A DNA stretch of 64,000 nt from Ga0077523 sp038324085 (lineage in GTDB: Bacteria; Pseudomonadota; Gammaproteobacteria; Burkholderiales; Ga0077523). Numbering within the stretch: the first letter of the stretch is position 1; each line of letters begins with the position of its first letter. Location: contig JBBQHP010000026.1 in the NCBI GenBank assembly GCA_038324085.1, positions 3,832 to 67,831 on the forward strand, read 5' to 3'. The position numbers and the translations under genes are program-made. Under the pieces are notes generated by a model. It saw only the letters and a list, made by a program, of their open reading frames with translations. It was not told the DNA's origin and searched no databases. Below are positions 8,540-17,064 of this stretch, one piece after another.

Positions 8540-9079
8540 GTGGTCGATCGAACCGAAAGCCTCCCGGCCTTGCTCGCATTGCTCTCCGCGGCTGCGCAGC
8601 GTCGGGGCTTGAACGATGCTCAATGGGCGGCCGAGGCCGGCGTGCCCAAGGAGACGCTGTCGCGCCTGAGACGCCGGAAAGACTGCGATTTTGCGACGCT
8701 TTGCGCGCTGGCCGCGGCCGCCGCCGTTCGATTCGATGTCGTGCCGTTGTACGCGATCCCCACGACGCCCGACGGGCACATGCCGCTTCGCATGGACCGG
8801 GAGTACGAGGCCCATCTGTTGCGTCTTTGTGCATCCGGTTCACGCAATCCGGATGCCTGGTGCGCACTCGGACCCCGGTACTTCATGGCTGGGTTGGCCG
8901 TCATGCTCGCAAGCTCCCACGAGAACGATCGCAATGGATTGCTGGCGCTTGCCGAGATGTTGCATCCGGGCAGTTCGACACCGGACGTATTCCGGATATG
9001 GCTCGAATGCAGCCCCGTCCGCCCGTCCCGATTCTTACCCATGCTTCGCGCCGAAACGGCGGCGCTTCATGCTGCCTGA
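8540..9079 (+). CDS. HTH-containing antitoxin-like protein (AbiEi-like)
   Basis: 179 residues from a GTG start. The N-terminus has an XRE-like helix-turn-helix (LNDAQWAAEAGVPKETLSRL) followed by a core of unassigned function. Its end overlaps the start of the nucleotidyltransferase-like gene by 11 bases, the usual arrangement of type IV toxin-antitoxin pairs where the HTH protein is antitoxin and repressor. The antitoxin role is inferred from the HTH, the order and the overlap; the C-terminal part is not a clear match to canonical AbiEi. Confidence 0.6.
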   Translation: MVDRTESLPALLALLSAAAQRRGLNDAQWAAEAGVPKETLSRLRRRKDCDFATLCALAAAAAVRFDVVPLYAIPTTPDGHMPLRMDREYEAHLLRLCASGSRNPDAWCALGPRYFMAGLAVMLASSHENDRNGLLALAEMLHPGSSTPDVFRIWLECSPVRPSRFLPMLRAETAALHAA

Positions 9080-9680
9080 TCAGGCAGCCCGTCCCGAGTT
9101 CCTGGGGGCGTTCGAGGAAATCGTCCGTCGCATCGCACGCACGCTCGCGGATACGCCGTCTACGGCGCTTCCCGTGCGGATGTATGTTGCCGGAGGTGCC
9201 GCATTGCACCTTCACACCGGCACGCGGGTCTCGGAAGACGTCGACGGCGTGTTCTCGCGCCGTATCGCGCTGCCGGCCGATCTCGAGGTGGCATATCGCG
9301 ATTCCGACGGTACGGCGCGGCTGTTGTACCTCTATCGCCAGTACAACGACTCCTTCGGATTGCTGCACGAAGACGCCTACGACGAATCCGTGGCCGTCCC
9401 ACTCGAGGGCATCGATCCTGGCGTTCTCGACGTTCGACTGCTCTCTGCGTTGGACCTTGCGACATCCAAGATCGCGAGGTTGTCCGAGCAGGATCGGGAA
9501 GACATCGCCACTCTGGCCGAACGCGGACTGGTCGATCCGGACAGGCTGATGGCGCGCGCGACAGAAGCCGCGCAAGCCTGTGTCGGCGACGTGGCGCGTC
9601 TACGATCGTCGATCGACATCGCGGTGCGCATTGCACGGAAAGCGATGTCAAGAAAACGTTGGCCGAAGCGCAAGCGCTGA
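9069..9680 (+). CDS. Nucleotidyltransferase-like toxin (DUF6036/AbiEii-like)
   Basis: 203 residues. The ATG at 9069 lies inside the end of the preceding gene. The core is AGGAALHLH ... RVSEDVDGVFS, the G-G-x-A ... S-E-D-x-D signature of AbiEii-type nucleotidyltransferases (compare GG-x-AL ... SEDLDF), with the metal-binding acid pair in EDVD. A second motif, LDVRLLSALDLATSKIARLSEQDREDI, matches the downstream Lys/Asp region of DUF6036 proteins. Family members transfer nucleotides to a cellular target or act as the toxic half of a type IV pair. The basic tail is SRKRWPKRKR. Confidence 0.7.
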   Translation: MLPDQAARPEFLGAFEEIVRRIARTLADTPSTALPVRMYVAGGAALHLHTGTRVSEDVDGVFSRRIALPADLEVAYRDSDGTARLLYLYRQYNDSFGLLHEDAYDESVAVPLEGIDPGVLDVRLLSALDLATSKIARLSEQDREDIATLAERGLVDPDRLMARATEAAQACVGDVARLRSSIDIAVRIARKAMSRKRWPKRKR

Positions 9681-9709
9681 ACCGTCACACCGTTTTCCGA
9701 CGACCGCAC

Positions 9710-10453
9710 GTGCCCACCATTCCCACCGAGATCCTGATCGCCGCGCCCGTCATCGTATTCGCGGCCTACACCATCTTCGGCATATCGGGCTTCGGTTCGG
9801 CACTGATATCGATTCCGCTGCTCGCGCACTTCCTGCCGCTGAAGACGGTCGTGCCGATGATGGTGCTGCTGGACTTCTCCGCGGCGCTGTCCACGGGCCT
9901 GCGATTCCGCGGCGACGTGGACCGCTCGGAGGTGAGACGGGTGATTCCGGCGATGCTGCTGGGTGGTGCGATCGGCGTGCTGCTACTGGCGAAAGTGCCC
10001 GGGGAAGCGCTCATCACGCTGCTGGGCCTGTTCGTCGCAGGTTACGGCTTGCATCGGCTGCTGGCCCGGAAGTCGCCCCGACGCTTTCCGGATATCGCGG
10101 CGCATCCCACCGGATTCGTGGGCGGTGTGCTCGGCGCCATGTTCGGCGTGGGCGGTCCCGTCTACGTCATGTATTTCGCCTCCCGCATCCATGACACCGC
10201 CCGCCTGCGCGCGACACTGTCGATCGTGTTCTCGATCAGCACCGGATTCCGCATCACGCTGTTCGTCATCTCGGGGCTGCTCCTCGACTGGCGCCTGCTC
10301 GCGGCTGCGGTGGCGCTGTTCCCGTTGATGTGGGTCGGGATTCGATTCGGTCAGCGCCTGCACGTCCGGCTCTCGCAAGTGCAGCTGGCGCGGTTTGTCA
10401 GCGTGCTGCTGGTGATGAGCGGTGCGTCGCTGGTCGCGCGGGGCCTGAGCTGA
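9710..10453 (+). CDS. TSUP/TauE-SafE family membrane permease
   Basis: About 247 residues from the GTG at 9710; a TTG at 9659 is in frame but would overlap the preceding gene. Seven or eight hydrophobic segments are visible. The N-terminal repeat carries IFGISGFGSALISIPLLAHFLPLKTVVPMM, and the second repeat mirrors it with GFVGGVLGAMFGVGGPVYVMYFASR, the duplicated glycine-rich signature of this family. Members export sulfite, sulfoacetate or other organic anions across the inner membrane. The substrate here is not indicated by its neighbours. Confidence 0.85.
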   Translation: MPTIPTEILIAAPVIVFAAYTIFGISGFGSALISIPLLAHFLPLKTVVPMMVLLDFSAALSTGLRFRGDVDRSEVRRVIPAMLLGGAIGVLLLAKVPGEALITLLGLFVAGYGLHRLLARKSPRRFPDIAAHPTGFVGGVLGAMFGVGGPVYVMYFASRIHDTARLRATLSIVFSISTGFRITLFVISGLLLDWRLLAAAVALFPLMWVGIRFGQRLHVRLSQVQLARFVSVLLVMSGASLVARGLS

Positions 10454-10481
10454 GCTCGACACCGACCGTGCGACGGGTAGT

Positions 10482-11449
10482 GTGGATAGGTCCGAACGAG
10501 GCGTCCCGCGGCTCGCGCCGTCGGTGCCGCCACGGCGACCGGAACCCTTGACATTGCTCGGACGCAACCGGAAATCGCGCCCCGGACTCCGGCGGGTCCC
10601 GCTCGCGCTCGTCGCGTCCGGGATGGCGCTGGCGCTGTGGGCCTTCGTCCTGGAGCCCGCCAGCCTGCGCGAATCGGAGTACGAAATCGTCCTGGCGGGC
10701 TGGCCGAGCGCATGTGACGGTCTCAGGATCGCGGTGCTCGCGGACCTGCATGTGGGCTCGCCGTTCAACGGCCTCGACAAGCTCGAACGGATCGTCCGCG
10801 TGGCCGGGCCGCGCATCCCGACATCGTCCTGCTCCTCGGCGACTACGTGATCCAGGGCGTCCTGGGCGGTCACTTCGTGGCACCGGAAGACAGCGCTGCG
10901 ATTCTCGGGCAATTGTCCGCCCCACGCGGTGTATGGGCCGTGCTGGGCAATCACGACTGGTGGTTGAGCGGGGCCAGAGTGACCAGCGCGTTCGCATTGG
11001 CGGGCATTCCCGTCCTGGAGGACTCCGCCCGACGCATCGACTCCGGGCCCTGCACCTTCTGGCTCGTAGGGATCGGCGATCTGGAGGAGGCTCGCCACGA
11101 AATTCGGTCCGCGCTCGCAGAAGTCGACGATCAGGCGCCGGTCATCGCGTTCACCCACAACCCGGACATCTTTCCCGAGATTCCGCTGCGGGTCGGCCTG
11201 ACCATCGCCGGGCACACCCACGGTGGACAGGTCCGTGTCCCTTTCTTCGGGCGGCCGATCGTGCCCTCCCGGTTTGGCGAACGCTATGCCATCGGGCCCG
11301 TGGCGGAGGGCGGCCACCATCTGTTCGTGAGCCCCGGCATCGGCACGAGCATCCTGCCCGTTCGATTCCTCGTACCGCCCGAGGTATCGGTCGTGACCTT
11401 GCGCAGCCCGGAATCGGTCAGACCTGGTTCAGATTCGCCGGGCGGCTAG
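10482..11449 (+). pseudogene. Metallophosphoesterase (YkuE/YaeI-like) split by a frameshift
   Basis: The first part (GTG at 10482) has an N-terminal membrane anchor and the metal-binding DLHVGSP motif, then loses its frame. From about 10814 the -1 frame continues without gap as HPDIVLLLGDYVIQG, GNHDWW, THNPD and GHTHGGQ, giving the full calcineurin-like set of metal ligands. One missing base around 10803-10813, in a run of G and C (GGCCGGGCCGCGC), explains the break. It is either a recent pseudogene or a sequencing error; the rest is perfectly conserved. An intact product would be a membrane-anchored phosphoesterase. Its 3' end overlaps the convergent gene at 11418 by 32 bases. Confidence 0.8.
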
Positions 11450-11624
11450 AGACACCCAGGAGCGCATAGAGCGGGCAGAAGCGCACGATCGCGGTGAGCA
11501 GCGGGACCACGCCGATCAAGCCGAACCACTTCGCATTGCCTTCGAGCAGGAACAACAGGCTCAACAGGGCGATCCCGATGACGATGCGCAGCGTGCGATC
11601 GATGGTACCGACATTGGCTTTCAT
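11418..11624 (-). CDS. DUF2892 (YgaP-like transmembrane) protein
   Basis: 68 residues: MKANVGTIDRTLRIVIGIALLSLLF, a charged break, then a second membrane helix (WFGLIGVVPLLTAIVRFCPLYALLGV). This is the two-helix inner-membrane domain found alone or fused to rhodanese in YgaP, where it is linked to sulfur and redox chemistry. The conserved FCPLY(A)LLG end is present. An AAGGAGAT site precedes the ATG. It lies 80 bases downstream of the Crp/Fnr-family gene on the same strand, a frequent pairing. Confidence 0.85.
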   Translation of the reverse strand: MKANVGTIDRTLRIVIGIALLSLLFLLEGNAKWFGLIGVVPLLTAIVRFCPLYALLGVSSRPANLNQV

Positions 11625-11704
11625 TCAGATCTCCTTCCGGTGTGCGGTTGAACAGCTTGCAACCCGATGATCGATCCGCCGAGGCCCCGCGTCTGTGATG
11701 CAGG

Positions 11705-12367
11705 TCACGCAGCCACGAGTCTGAGGCGCGCGGCATCCACGATCTCGATCTGCTCGCGTCCGAGCGACACCAGGCCCTGTTCGGCAAAGGTCTTCAGCAA
11801 CCGGCTCACGATCTCGCGCACGCTGCCCAGTTCGTCCGCAAGCGCCTGATGCGTGGTGTGGACAAACTTGCCCTTGCCCAGCAGCAGCGCGGCGAGGCGT
11901 CGGTCCAATCGCTGAAACGCGACCGCCTCGACCAGCTGCATCAGCTCGGCGATGCGCTCCGCGAACAGTCCGAAGACGTACTGGCGGAAGGGTTCGCACT
12001 CGCTCGAGAGCGCCTGGAACACCGGTTGCGGCAGCGCGACTGCCACCATGTCGGTTTCGGCGACCCCGCGCGCCTTGTACGCCACGTTGCCGAGCAGGCA
12101 GCTCGTGGTGAGGATGCAGGCCTCGCCGGGAACGACCCGATACAGTTGCAGCTCGCGCCCGCTGGTGCCGACCTTCGAGACCCGGATCGTGCCTTCCAGC
12201 AGTAGCGGGAACGCCTGGCACGGGCTGTCTTCGTCAAACAGGACCGCACCCGCCTTCATCGTCAGGATCAGCGACTCCGCGATCAATCTATCCAGACGCG
12301 CGTCGTCGAGCGTCTCGAAGGCCGGGTAGAGCGCGCGCAGGCGCCGGGGGATGGTGGCGCGATCCAT
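11705..12367 (-). CDS. Crp/Fnr-family transcriptional regulator
   Basis: 220 residues: N-terminal cyclic-nucleotide-binding-type beta barrel (about 15-135, with LFDEDSPCQAFPLLLEGTIRV), a dimerisation helix, and a C-terminal winged HTH (THQALADELGSVREIVSRLLKTFAEQGLVSL). Cys residues occur at DSPCQAF and EACILTTSCLLG. I do not see the Fnr N-terminal Cys cluster, so a redox or sulfur sensor is possible but not shown. It starts 9 bases after the stop of the epoxide hydrolase gene and precedes the DUF2892 gene, so the three may be one transcript. Confidence 0.9.
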   Translation of the reverse strand: MDRATIPRRLRALYPAFETLDDARLDRLIAESLILTMKAGAVLFDEDSPCQAFPLLLEGTIRVSKVGTSGRELQLYRVVPGEACILTTSCLLGNVAYKARGVAETDMVAVALPQPVFQALSSECEPFRQYVFGLFAERIAELMQLVEAVAFQRLDRRLAALLLGKGKFVHTTHQALADELGSVREIVSRLLKTFAEQGLVSLGREQIEIVDAARLRLVAA

Positions 12368-12376
12368 CGTCCCGGC

Positions 12377-13537
12377 TTACGGCTGCGGACGCAGCGGACG
12401 AAAGAACTCGACGATCTCGCGGGCCAGCGCCTCGGGTTGTTCCATCGCCGCGAAATGACCGCCCCTGGGCATCTCGGTCCAGCGGCGTATGTCGGTGTAC
12501 ATCCGCGCCGCCACCGAGCGCGGCGGGCGCAGGATTTCCTTCGGGAACGCGGCGTAGCCCATCGGCGCGGCCACGCCGCCGTCGGGAATCGGCCACGGCC
12601 CGTGCATGCGCGCGTAGTAAGGCCAGAAGGACGAGCCGATGGCGCCGGTGAACCAGTACAGGCTGATGTTCGCCAGCAGGTGATCCTTCGGGAACACACT
12701 CTCGACGTCACCGCCGCAGTCGGACCACGCACGGAATTTCTCGACGATCCACGCGGCCAGGCCGGCGGGCGAATCGTTCAGCCCGAAGGCGAGCGTCTGC
12801 GGCCGGGTGCCCTGGATCCACTGGTAGCCCATGTCGTCCTTGATCCAGGCCTCGAGTTCACCCAGGAAGCGCTGTTCCTCCGGCGTGGGGTTGGCGAGCA
12901 TCTTCGGATCGCGGCGAACGCCCAGCAGGTTGAGGTGGATGCCGATGACCTTGTCCGCATGAACCGCGCCGAGGCGCGAGGTGACGAATGAACCCCAGTC
13001 GCCGCCCTGTGCCGCAAAGCGGTCGTATCCGAGTATCCGCGTCATCAGTTCGGCGAAGCAGTCGGCGATCATCTCGAGGCTGAAGCGCGGCTGGCCGGGC
13101 GCGAACGACAGTCCGTAACCCGGCAGGGAAGGCGCGACGACTGTGAACGCGTCCGCCGGATCGCCGCCGAAGCGGGCCGGGTCGGTCAGTCGCGGAATGA
13201 GTTCCAGGAACTCAAAGACGGAACCGGGCCAGCCGTGCGAGAGCAGCAGCGGGAAGGGATGCGGCCCCTTGCCCGGCACGTGCAGGTAGTGCAGGTCGAT
13301 GCCATGCAACGGAACCTTGAACTGAGGATGCGCGTTGAGCCGCGTTTCCTGCGCGCGCCAGTCGAAGTCCGTGCGCCAGTAGTCGACGAGTCCCTCCAGG
13401 TAGGCGACGTCGGTCCCGTAGCGCCACGGTTCGCCGGGGACCTGTTCGGGAAAGCGCGTCCGTGCGAGGCGTGCGCGCAGATCGTCGATGGCGTCCGCGG
13501 GTACCTGCAGGCGGAATGGTTGTGCCGTTGTCGCCAT
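12377..13537 (-). CDS. Microsomal-type epoxide hydrolase
   Basis: 386 residues from the ATG at 13537. An N-terminal EHN domain (FPEQ ... YGTDVAYLEGLVDYWRTDFDWRAQE) precedes an alpha/beta-hydrolase fold. Visible features are HGWPGS (101-106, oxyanion side), the nucleophile Asp180 in QGGDWGS, Glu334 in the FPKE motif (the usual acid of this subfamily) and His361 in GGHFAAMEQPE. Members open epoxides to diols through a covalent ester. Length and motifs are typical and nothing looks damaged. A probable halohydrin dehalogenase at 52010-52693, which would make epoxides, is far away, so a functional link is only a possibility. Confidence 0.92.
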   Translation of the reverse strand: MATTAQPFRLQVPADAIDDLRARLARTRFPEQVPGEPWRYGTDVAYLEGLVDYWRTDFDWRAQETRLNAHPQFKVPLHGIDLHYLHVPGKGPHPFPLLLSHGWPGSVFEFLELIPRLTDPARFGGDPADAFTVVAPSLPGYGLSFAPGQPRFSLEMIADCFAELMTRILGYDRFAAQGGDWGSFVTSRLGAVHADKVIGIHLNLLGVRRDPKMLANPTPEEQRFLGELEAWIKDDMGYQWIQGTRPQTLAFGLNDSPAGLAAWIVEKFRAWSDCGGDVESVFPKDHLLANISLYWFTGAIGSSFWPYYARMHGPWPIPDGGVAAPMGYAAFPKEILRPPRSVAARMYTDIRRWTEMPRGGHFAAMEQPEALAREIVEFFRPLRPQP

Positions 13538-13660
13538 GTCGATGGGTCTCCGTCGTGATTTGCGGCGCATTGTCGCGGTCCGACGCGCCGAGCGTCCAAT
13601 TCTTTTGGGCGCCGCGATTGTTACCTTCGACGAATCGCCGAGCCGCCGGCGCGGTCCGGT

Positions 13661-14782
13661 TCAGGCCGGGTCGAGCTCGTAGCGGGCCATGAATTTCCGG
13701 TCGATGGCATCCTTCCAGTGCCACACCCAGGCGCCCTGGAACGCGAACCCGCCCCAGGATGCGACGGCGTGCCGGCCTCCGGTGCTGATGAGCGACAAAC
13801 TGCGGCGCTGCGGTCGGTACGATTTCAGGGGCGCATCGGCGAGCGCGAGGCGCAGGTTCTCGGCGAGCGGCGGCCCCTGGCGCACCGCGAATACGCCCGA
13901 TTTTGGGCGCGGATGATCGCGCATCGTGGCGACGTCACCCGTGGCGAAGAGGCCCGGGTGGGAGACCGATTGCAGCTTGTCGTCGACCAGGACGAAGCCC
14001 TGATCGTCGAGAGCGAGACCGGAAGTCCGAAGCCACGCGGGCGCCGCGGCGCCGGTGGCCCAGATCACGCAATCGGCCGGCACTTCGGCGCCGCCCTCGA
14101 GCGTCAGCCCTTCGGCGGAAACGCGCACGACCCGAACGTTCGCGAGCACCCCGACATCCTTCGTCGCCAGCGCACGCACGATCCGCCTGCGTACGCCGGC
14201 GGGATGCCCCGACAGGACGCCACTACCCTGCGTCACCACGGTGAAATCGGCGCGCGGTGCGACGCCGCTCTCGTGCAGCAGGCGCTGGCGCATGGCGAGA
14301 ATCAGTTCGACCCCGCCCGCGCCCCCGCCCACGACGATCACGCGCAACGTCCGATCGCGCGCTTCCTGCACGAGCGCGTTCCACACGTCGAGAAAACCGT
14401 CCACCGGCTTGACCGGGACGCCGTGGGCCGCGGCGCCTTCGACGGTTTCGATGGGTGGTACCGATCCGATGTCGAGACTCAGGACGTCATAAGTCAGGAC
14501 CCGCCCGTCGGCACACATGACCTGGCGCTCCACGGGATTGATCGCGACGACGCGCGTCGGCAACAGCCGGGCGCCGGCGTGGCGTGCGAGCGAGGCAAGG
14601 TCGATGTGACATTCACCCCACGAATAGCGACCCGCCACCAGCCCGGGCAGCATGCCGGAATAGGGGGCGTCGGCTACCGGACTTACCAGGACGATATCGA
14701 GGTCGGGCACAGGTGTCTGGCCCAGTCGCAGCAACACTTCGACCTGGGCATGTCCCCCGCCGACGAGGACGAGCCGCTTCAT
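13661..14782 (-). CDS. NAD(P)/FAD-dependent oxidoreductase (SelD-N-terminal-like / NDH-2-like)
   Basis: 373 residues. The FAD motif is at the N-terminus (LVLVGGGHAQVEVL), the second dinucleotide motif near 150 (VIVVGGGAGGVELILAMR), and the C-terminal FAD motif is GLFATGDVA. The block DAPYSGMLPGLVAGRYSWGECHIDL is characteristic of the oxidoreductase found alone or fused ahead of selenophosphate synthase SelD; no SelD domain follows here. Its start overlaps the stop of the preceding glycosyltransferase gene by 4 bases (ATGA), so it is the last gene of a coupled run. Confidence 0.85.
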   Translation of the reverse strand: MKRLVLVGGGHAQVEVLLRLGQTPVPDLDIVLVSPVADAPYSGMLPGLVAGRYSWGECHIDLASLARHAGARLLPTRVVAINPVERQVMCADGRVLTYDVLSLDIGSVPPIETVEGAAAHGVPVKPVDGFLDVWNALVQEARDRTLRVIVVGGGAGGVELILAMRQRLLHESGVAPRADFTVVTQGSGVLSGHPAGVRRRIVRALATKDVGVLANVRVVRVSAEGLTLEGGAEVPADCVIWATGAAAPAWLRTSGLALDDQGFVLVDDKLQSVSHPGLFATGDVATMRDHPRPKSGVFAVRQGPPLAENLRLALADAPLKSYRPQRRSLSLISTGGRHAVASWGGFAFQGAWVWHWKDAIDRKFMARYELDPA

Positions 14783-15435
14783 GCTGCCCGCGGCAGTTGC
14801 GCGGCAAGTGCCGCGGTCGCCGGATCGGCCAGCAGGCGGGTGAGGTCTTCCGGTCGATCCACGTCCCAGCGCGTCGCCACTTCCGCGACGCGCAAGCCGA
14901 GCGCCGCGCAGCGCTCGCGCGTCGCCGCGAGGACCTGTGCGGTGCCCCAGGGAAGATCCACGAACAGCGCGTCGTCGACGGCCTTGAGGCCAACCAGCCA
15001 GTAGCCGCCATCCTCGGCCGGCCCGAATACCGCGTCGTGATCCGATGCGAGCGCGGTCGCCGCTGCGCGCAGATCAGGAGCCGTCATGGCCGGCACGTCG
15101 GTGCCGATGAGCAGCGCCGCCCGATGATCTGCCAGGGCAGCGCGCAGCGCGTGGGCCATGCGAACGCCGATGTCCGTACCCGATTGCGCGCGCAACGGTA
15201 CGCCGTGACGACGACGGCACACGTCGAAGAACGGGTGCGTGGTATCGGGCGCGCACCACAGTTCCACCGGTCCGACGTCGGCTTCATATGCGGTCTCGAG
15301 TGCACGCAGCGTCAGGCGTGCGGCCAGCACGGCGGCGGCCCCGTTGCCGAGTTCCGGTGCGAGCCGGGTCTTGACCTGACCCGGCTCGGGCGCCTTCGCG
15401 AACAGGAGCACTGCGGGGCGCGCGTCAGGATTCAT
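14779..15435 (-). CDS. TIGR04282-type (DUF2064) glycosyltransferase
   Basis: 218 residues with a nucleotide-diphospho-sugar transferase core: LLFAKAPEPGQVKTRLAPELG at the N-terminus, then LLIGTDVPAMTAPDLRAA and AVFGPAEDGGYWLVGL. These are the hallmarks of the family named for arsenosugar biosynthesis clusters (TIGR04282). Start and stop overlap its neighbours by 11 and 4 bases. The sugar donor and acceptor are unknown. No radical-SAM ArsS or methyltransferase ArsM occurs nearby, so arsenic chemistry is not established. Confidence 0.88.
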   Translation of the reverse strand: MNPDARPAVLLFAKAPEPGQVKTRLAPELGNGAAAVLAARLTLRALETAYEADVGPVELWCAPDTTHPFFDVCRRRHGVPLRAQSGTDIGVRMAHALRAALADHRAALLIGTDVPAMTAPDLRAAATALASDHDAVFGPAEDGGYWLVGLKAVDDALFVDLPWGTAQVLAATRERCAALGLRVAEVATRWDVDRPEDLTRLLADPATAALAAQLPRAA

Positions 15436-16165
15436 GCGGCATGTAGCGCTCGGCGAGTCGGGTCGGCTCCACCCCGAGGAAGTAGGCGATCCGCAGACGC
15501 CACATCAACAGGATCGTGCGCGCGACGCCGTGCTTTTCCCACCGCCGCCCGGAGGTGATCACGCGCGCGCGCAGGCTGGCGGGGCGCGAGATTCGCCGCA
15601 GGCGGGACGACAATGCGATGTCTTCCATCAGTGCAATCGCCGGGAAACCACCGGTTCGGACAAATGCGTCCCGCGTCACGAACATGGCCTGATCGCCGGT
15701 GGCGATGCCGCTGAGACGGGAGCGCAGGTTCATCAGGAACGCGATGACCGGCAGCATCGGATGGTGACCATCGATGCGCACGTCGAAGCGGCCCCACGCA
15801 CGTCGCGACTCGGTCAGGGCCCCGGTCACCAGCAGGTCCGGCATGTCGGGCAGCAGCGTATCCGCGTGCAGGAAAATCAGCACCTCTCCCCGGGCTTCCG
15901 CCGCGCCCGCGTTCATCTGCAGCGCGCGACCTCGCGGGCTCGCGATCACCCGATCGACCAGGGGAAGCGCCAGTTCCGCCGTGCCATCCGCGCTGCCACC
16001 ATCGGCGACGATCACTTCGTGCCCACGTTCGCGCAGCGGCTGCAACGCGCGCAGCCGGGTGCCGATCCCGACGGCTTCGTCGAGCGTGGGGATGATGATC
16101 GACACAAGCACGGGCGACGACCTGATCGGGCTGCCCGTCGGCAGCGCGTCACCGCTTGGCGTCAT
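15425..16165 (-). CDS. TIGR04283-type family 2 glycosyltransferase
   Basis: 246 residues, GT-A fold: SIIIPTLDEAVGIGTRLRAL, VIVADGGSADGTAELA, the nucleotide/metal-binding LIFLHADTLLP, and TGDQAMFVTRDAFVRTGGFP..ALMEDIALS. This pattern is typical of TIGR04283, which accompanies TIGR04282 in arsenosugar-type clusters and in many clusters lacking arsenic genes. A hydrophobic stretch near the C-terminus (MWRLRIAYFLGV) may sit at the membrane. The gene overlaps the DUF547 gene by 17 bases upstream and the DUF2064 gene by 11 bases downstream. Confidence 0.88.
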   Translation of the reverse strand: MTPSGDALPTGSPIRSSPVLVSIIIPTLDEAVGIGTRLRALQPLRERGHEVIVADGGSADGTAELALPLVDRVIASPRGRALQMNAGAAEARGEVLIFLHADTLLPDMPDLLVTGALTESRRAWGRFDVRIDGHHPMLPVIAFLMNLRSRLSGIATGDQAMFVTRDAFVRTGGFPAIALMEDIALSSRLRRISRPASLRARVITSGRRWEKHGVARTILLMWRLRIAYFLGVEPTRLAERYMPHES

Positions 16166-17021
16166 TCAGCGACCAGTCGTAGTCGAGGTATTTCACCTTG
16201 ACCCTGCCCTCGCGGATCGCCTTCTGGTCGTCGGGCTTGTCGGCGAGCAGCGCCGCGTAATTGCCGAGGAACTGCTCGACCGAGCTGATGCCCTGGTAGC
16301 CCGCGGTGAAATCCTTCTTGTACCAGTCGAAGATCTTCGAGACCTCGAGCACGCCGTCGGCGTAGCGATTGCGACTGCGGTCGGACAGGAAACGCCCGGT
16401 CTGCTCCTCGAGTTGCCGGTCGAGACGGTCAGGAACGTAGGCTTCCTCGCGCAGCATCGGGCAACCGATGGAAGCACAGTTCACCGCAAAATGGATGCGT
16501 GGCTCGTCGAAGGCACCGGGCGCGCGAATGGTGTCCTGTTCGATGCCGTCGAGGGTCATCGGCTTGCCGAACAGCGTGAAGAACTTGTCCTTCCACGGAT
16601 TGCCGAAATAGGTGCCGAAATCGCGGATCGACTTGAGATCGGGGTAGCGCGTGAGGACCTTCTCGACCGTGAAGGCGTTGTAAGCGTTGATCAGGAAAGC
16701 GAGTCGCTCTGCCTTCTTCCAGCCGGCGTACTCGGCTGCCGGCACTTTCGATACCGTGTCGAGATAGGTCTTCAGCGCGGCGCGGTCCTCGAGCGCACCC
16801 GCGTAATCGACCTTGGAGGCCTTGCCGTCATCGACGACGACCACGTGCTTCTTCAGGAACGAGGTCCAGGCAGAGTGGGTCTGGTCGAAGGCCTGCGCAG
16901 GCAATGCCGCCAGCGCCAGGACGAAGAGCAGGCCCTGCCGCGCCCGATACACCGGGCCACGCGACGAGAACCCGGAAGCGCGGGCGCGCGCCGCGGTGTC
17001 TGTTCGATCAACGGAATTCAT
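16149..17021 (-). CDS. Exported DUF547 protein
   Basis: 290 residues from the ATG at 17021, with GGAGGAA at good distance. A signal peptide (RQGLLFVLALAALPAQAF) is followed by the DUF547 domain: LINAYNAFTVEKVLTRYPDLKSIRDFG, PWKDKFF, ITLDGIE-type (MTLDGIEQDTIR) and HFAVNCASIGCPMLREEAY, with the conserved Asn/Cys motif. DUF547 proteins are usual companions of TIGR04282/TIGR04283 transferases. The fold is thought to relate to papain/transglutaminase-type enzymes, but no activity is proven. It lies 43 bases after the oxidoreductase fusion gene. Confidence 0.9.
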   Translation of the reverse strand: MNSVDRTDTAARARASGFSSRGPVYRARQGLLFVLALAALPAQAFDQTHSAWTSFLKKHVVVVDDGKASKVDYAGALEDRAALKTYLDTVSKVPAAEYAGWKKAERLAFLINAYNAFTVEKVLTRYPDLKSIRDFGTYFGNPWKDKFFTLFGKPMTLDGIEQDTIRAPGAFDEPRIHFAVNCASIGCPMLREEAYVPDRLDRQLEEQTGRFLSDRSRNRYADGVLEVSKIFDWYKKDFTAGYQGISSVEQFLGNYAALLADKPDDQKAIREGRVKVKYLDYDWSLNDAKR

Positions 17022-17064
17022 CGTGTTCCTCCGGGCAGGGCCGTGTTCTGCGCGACCTGGGCGC

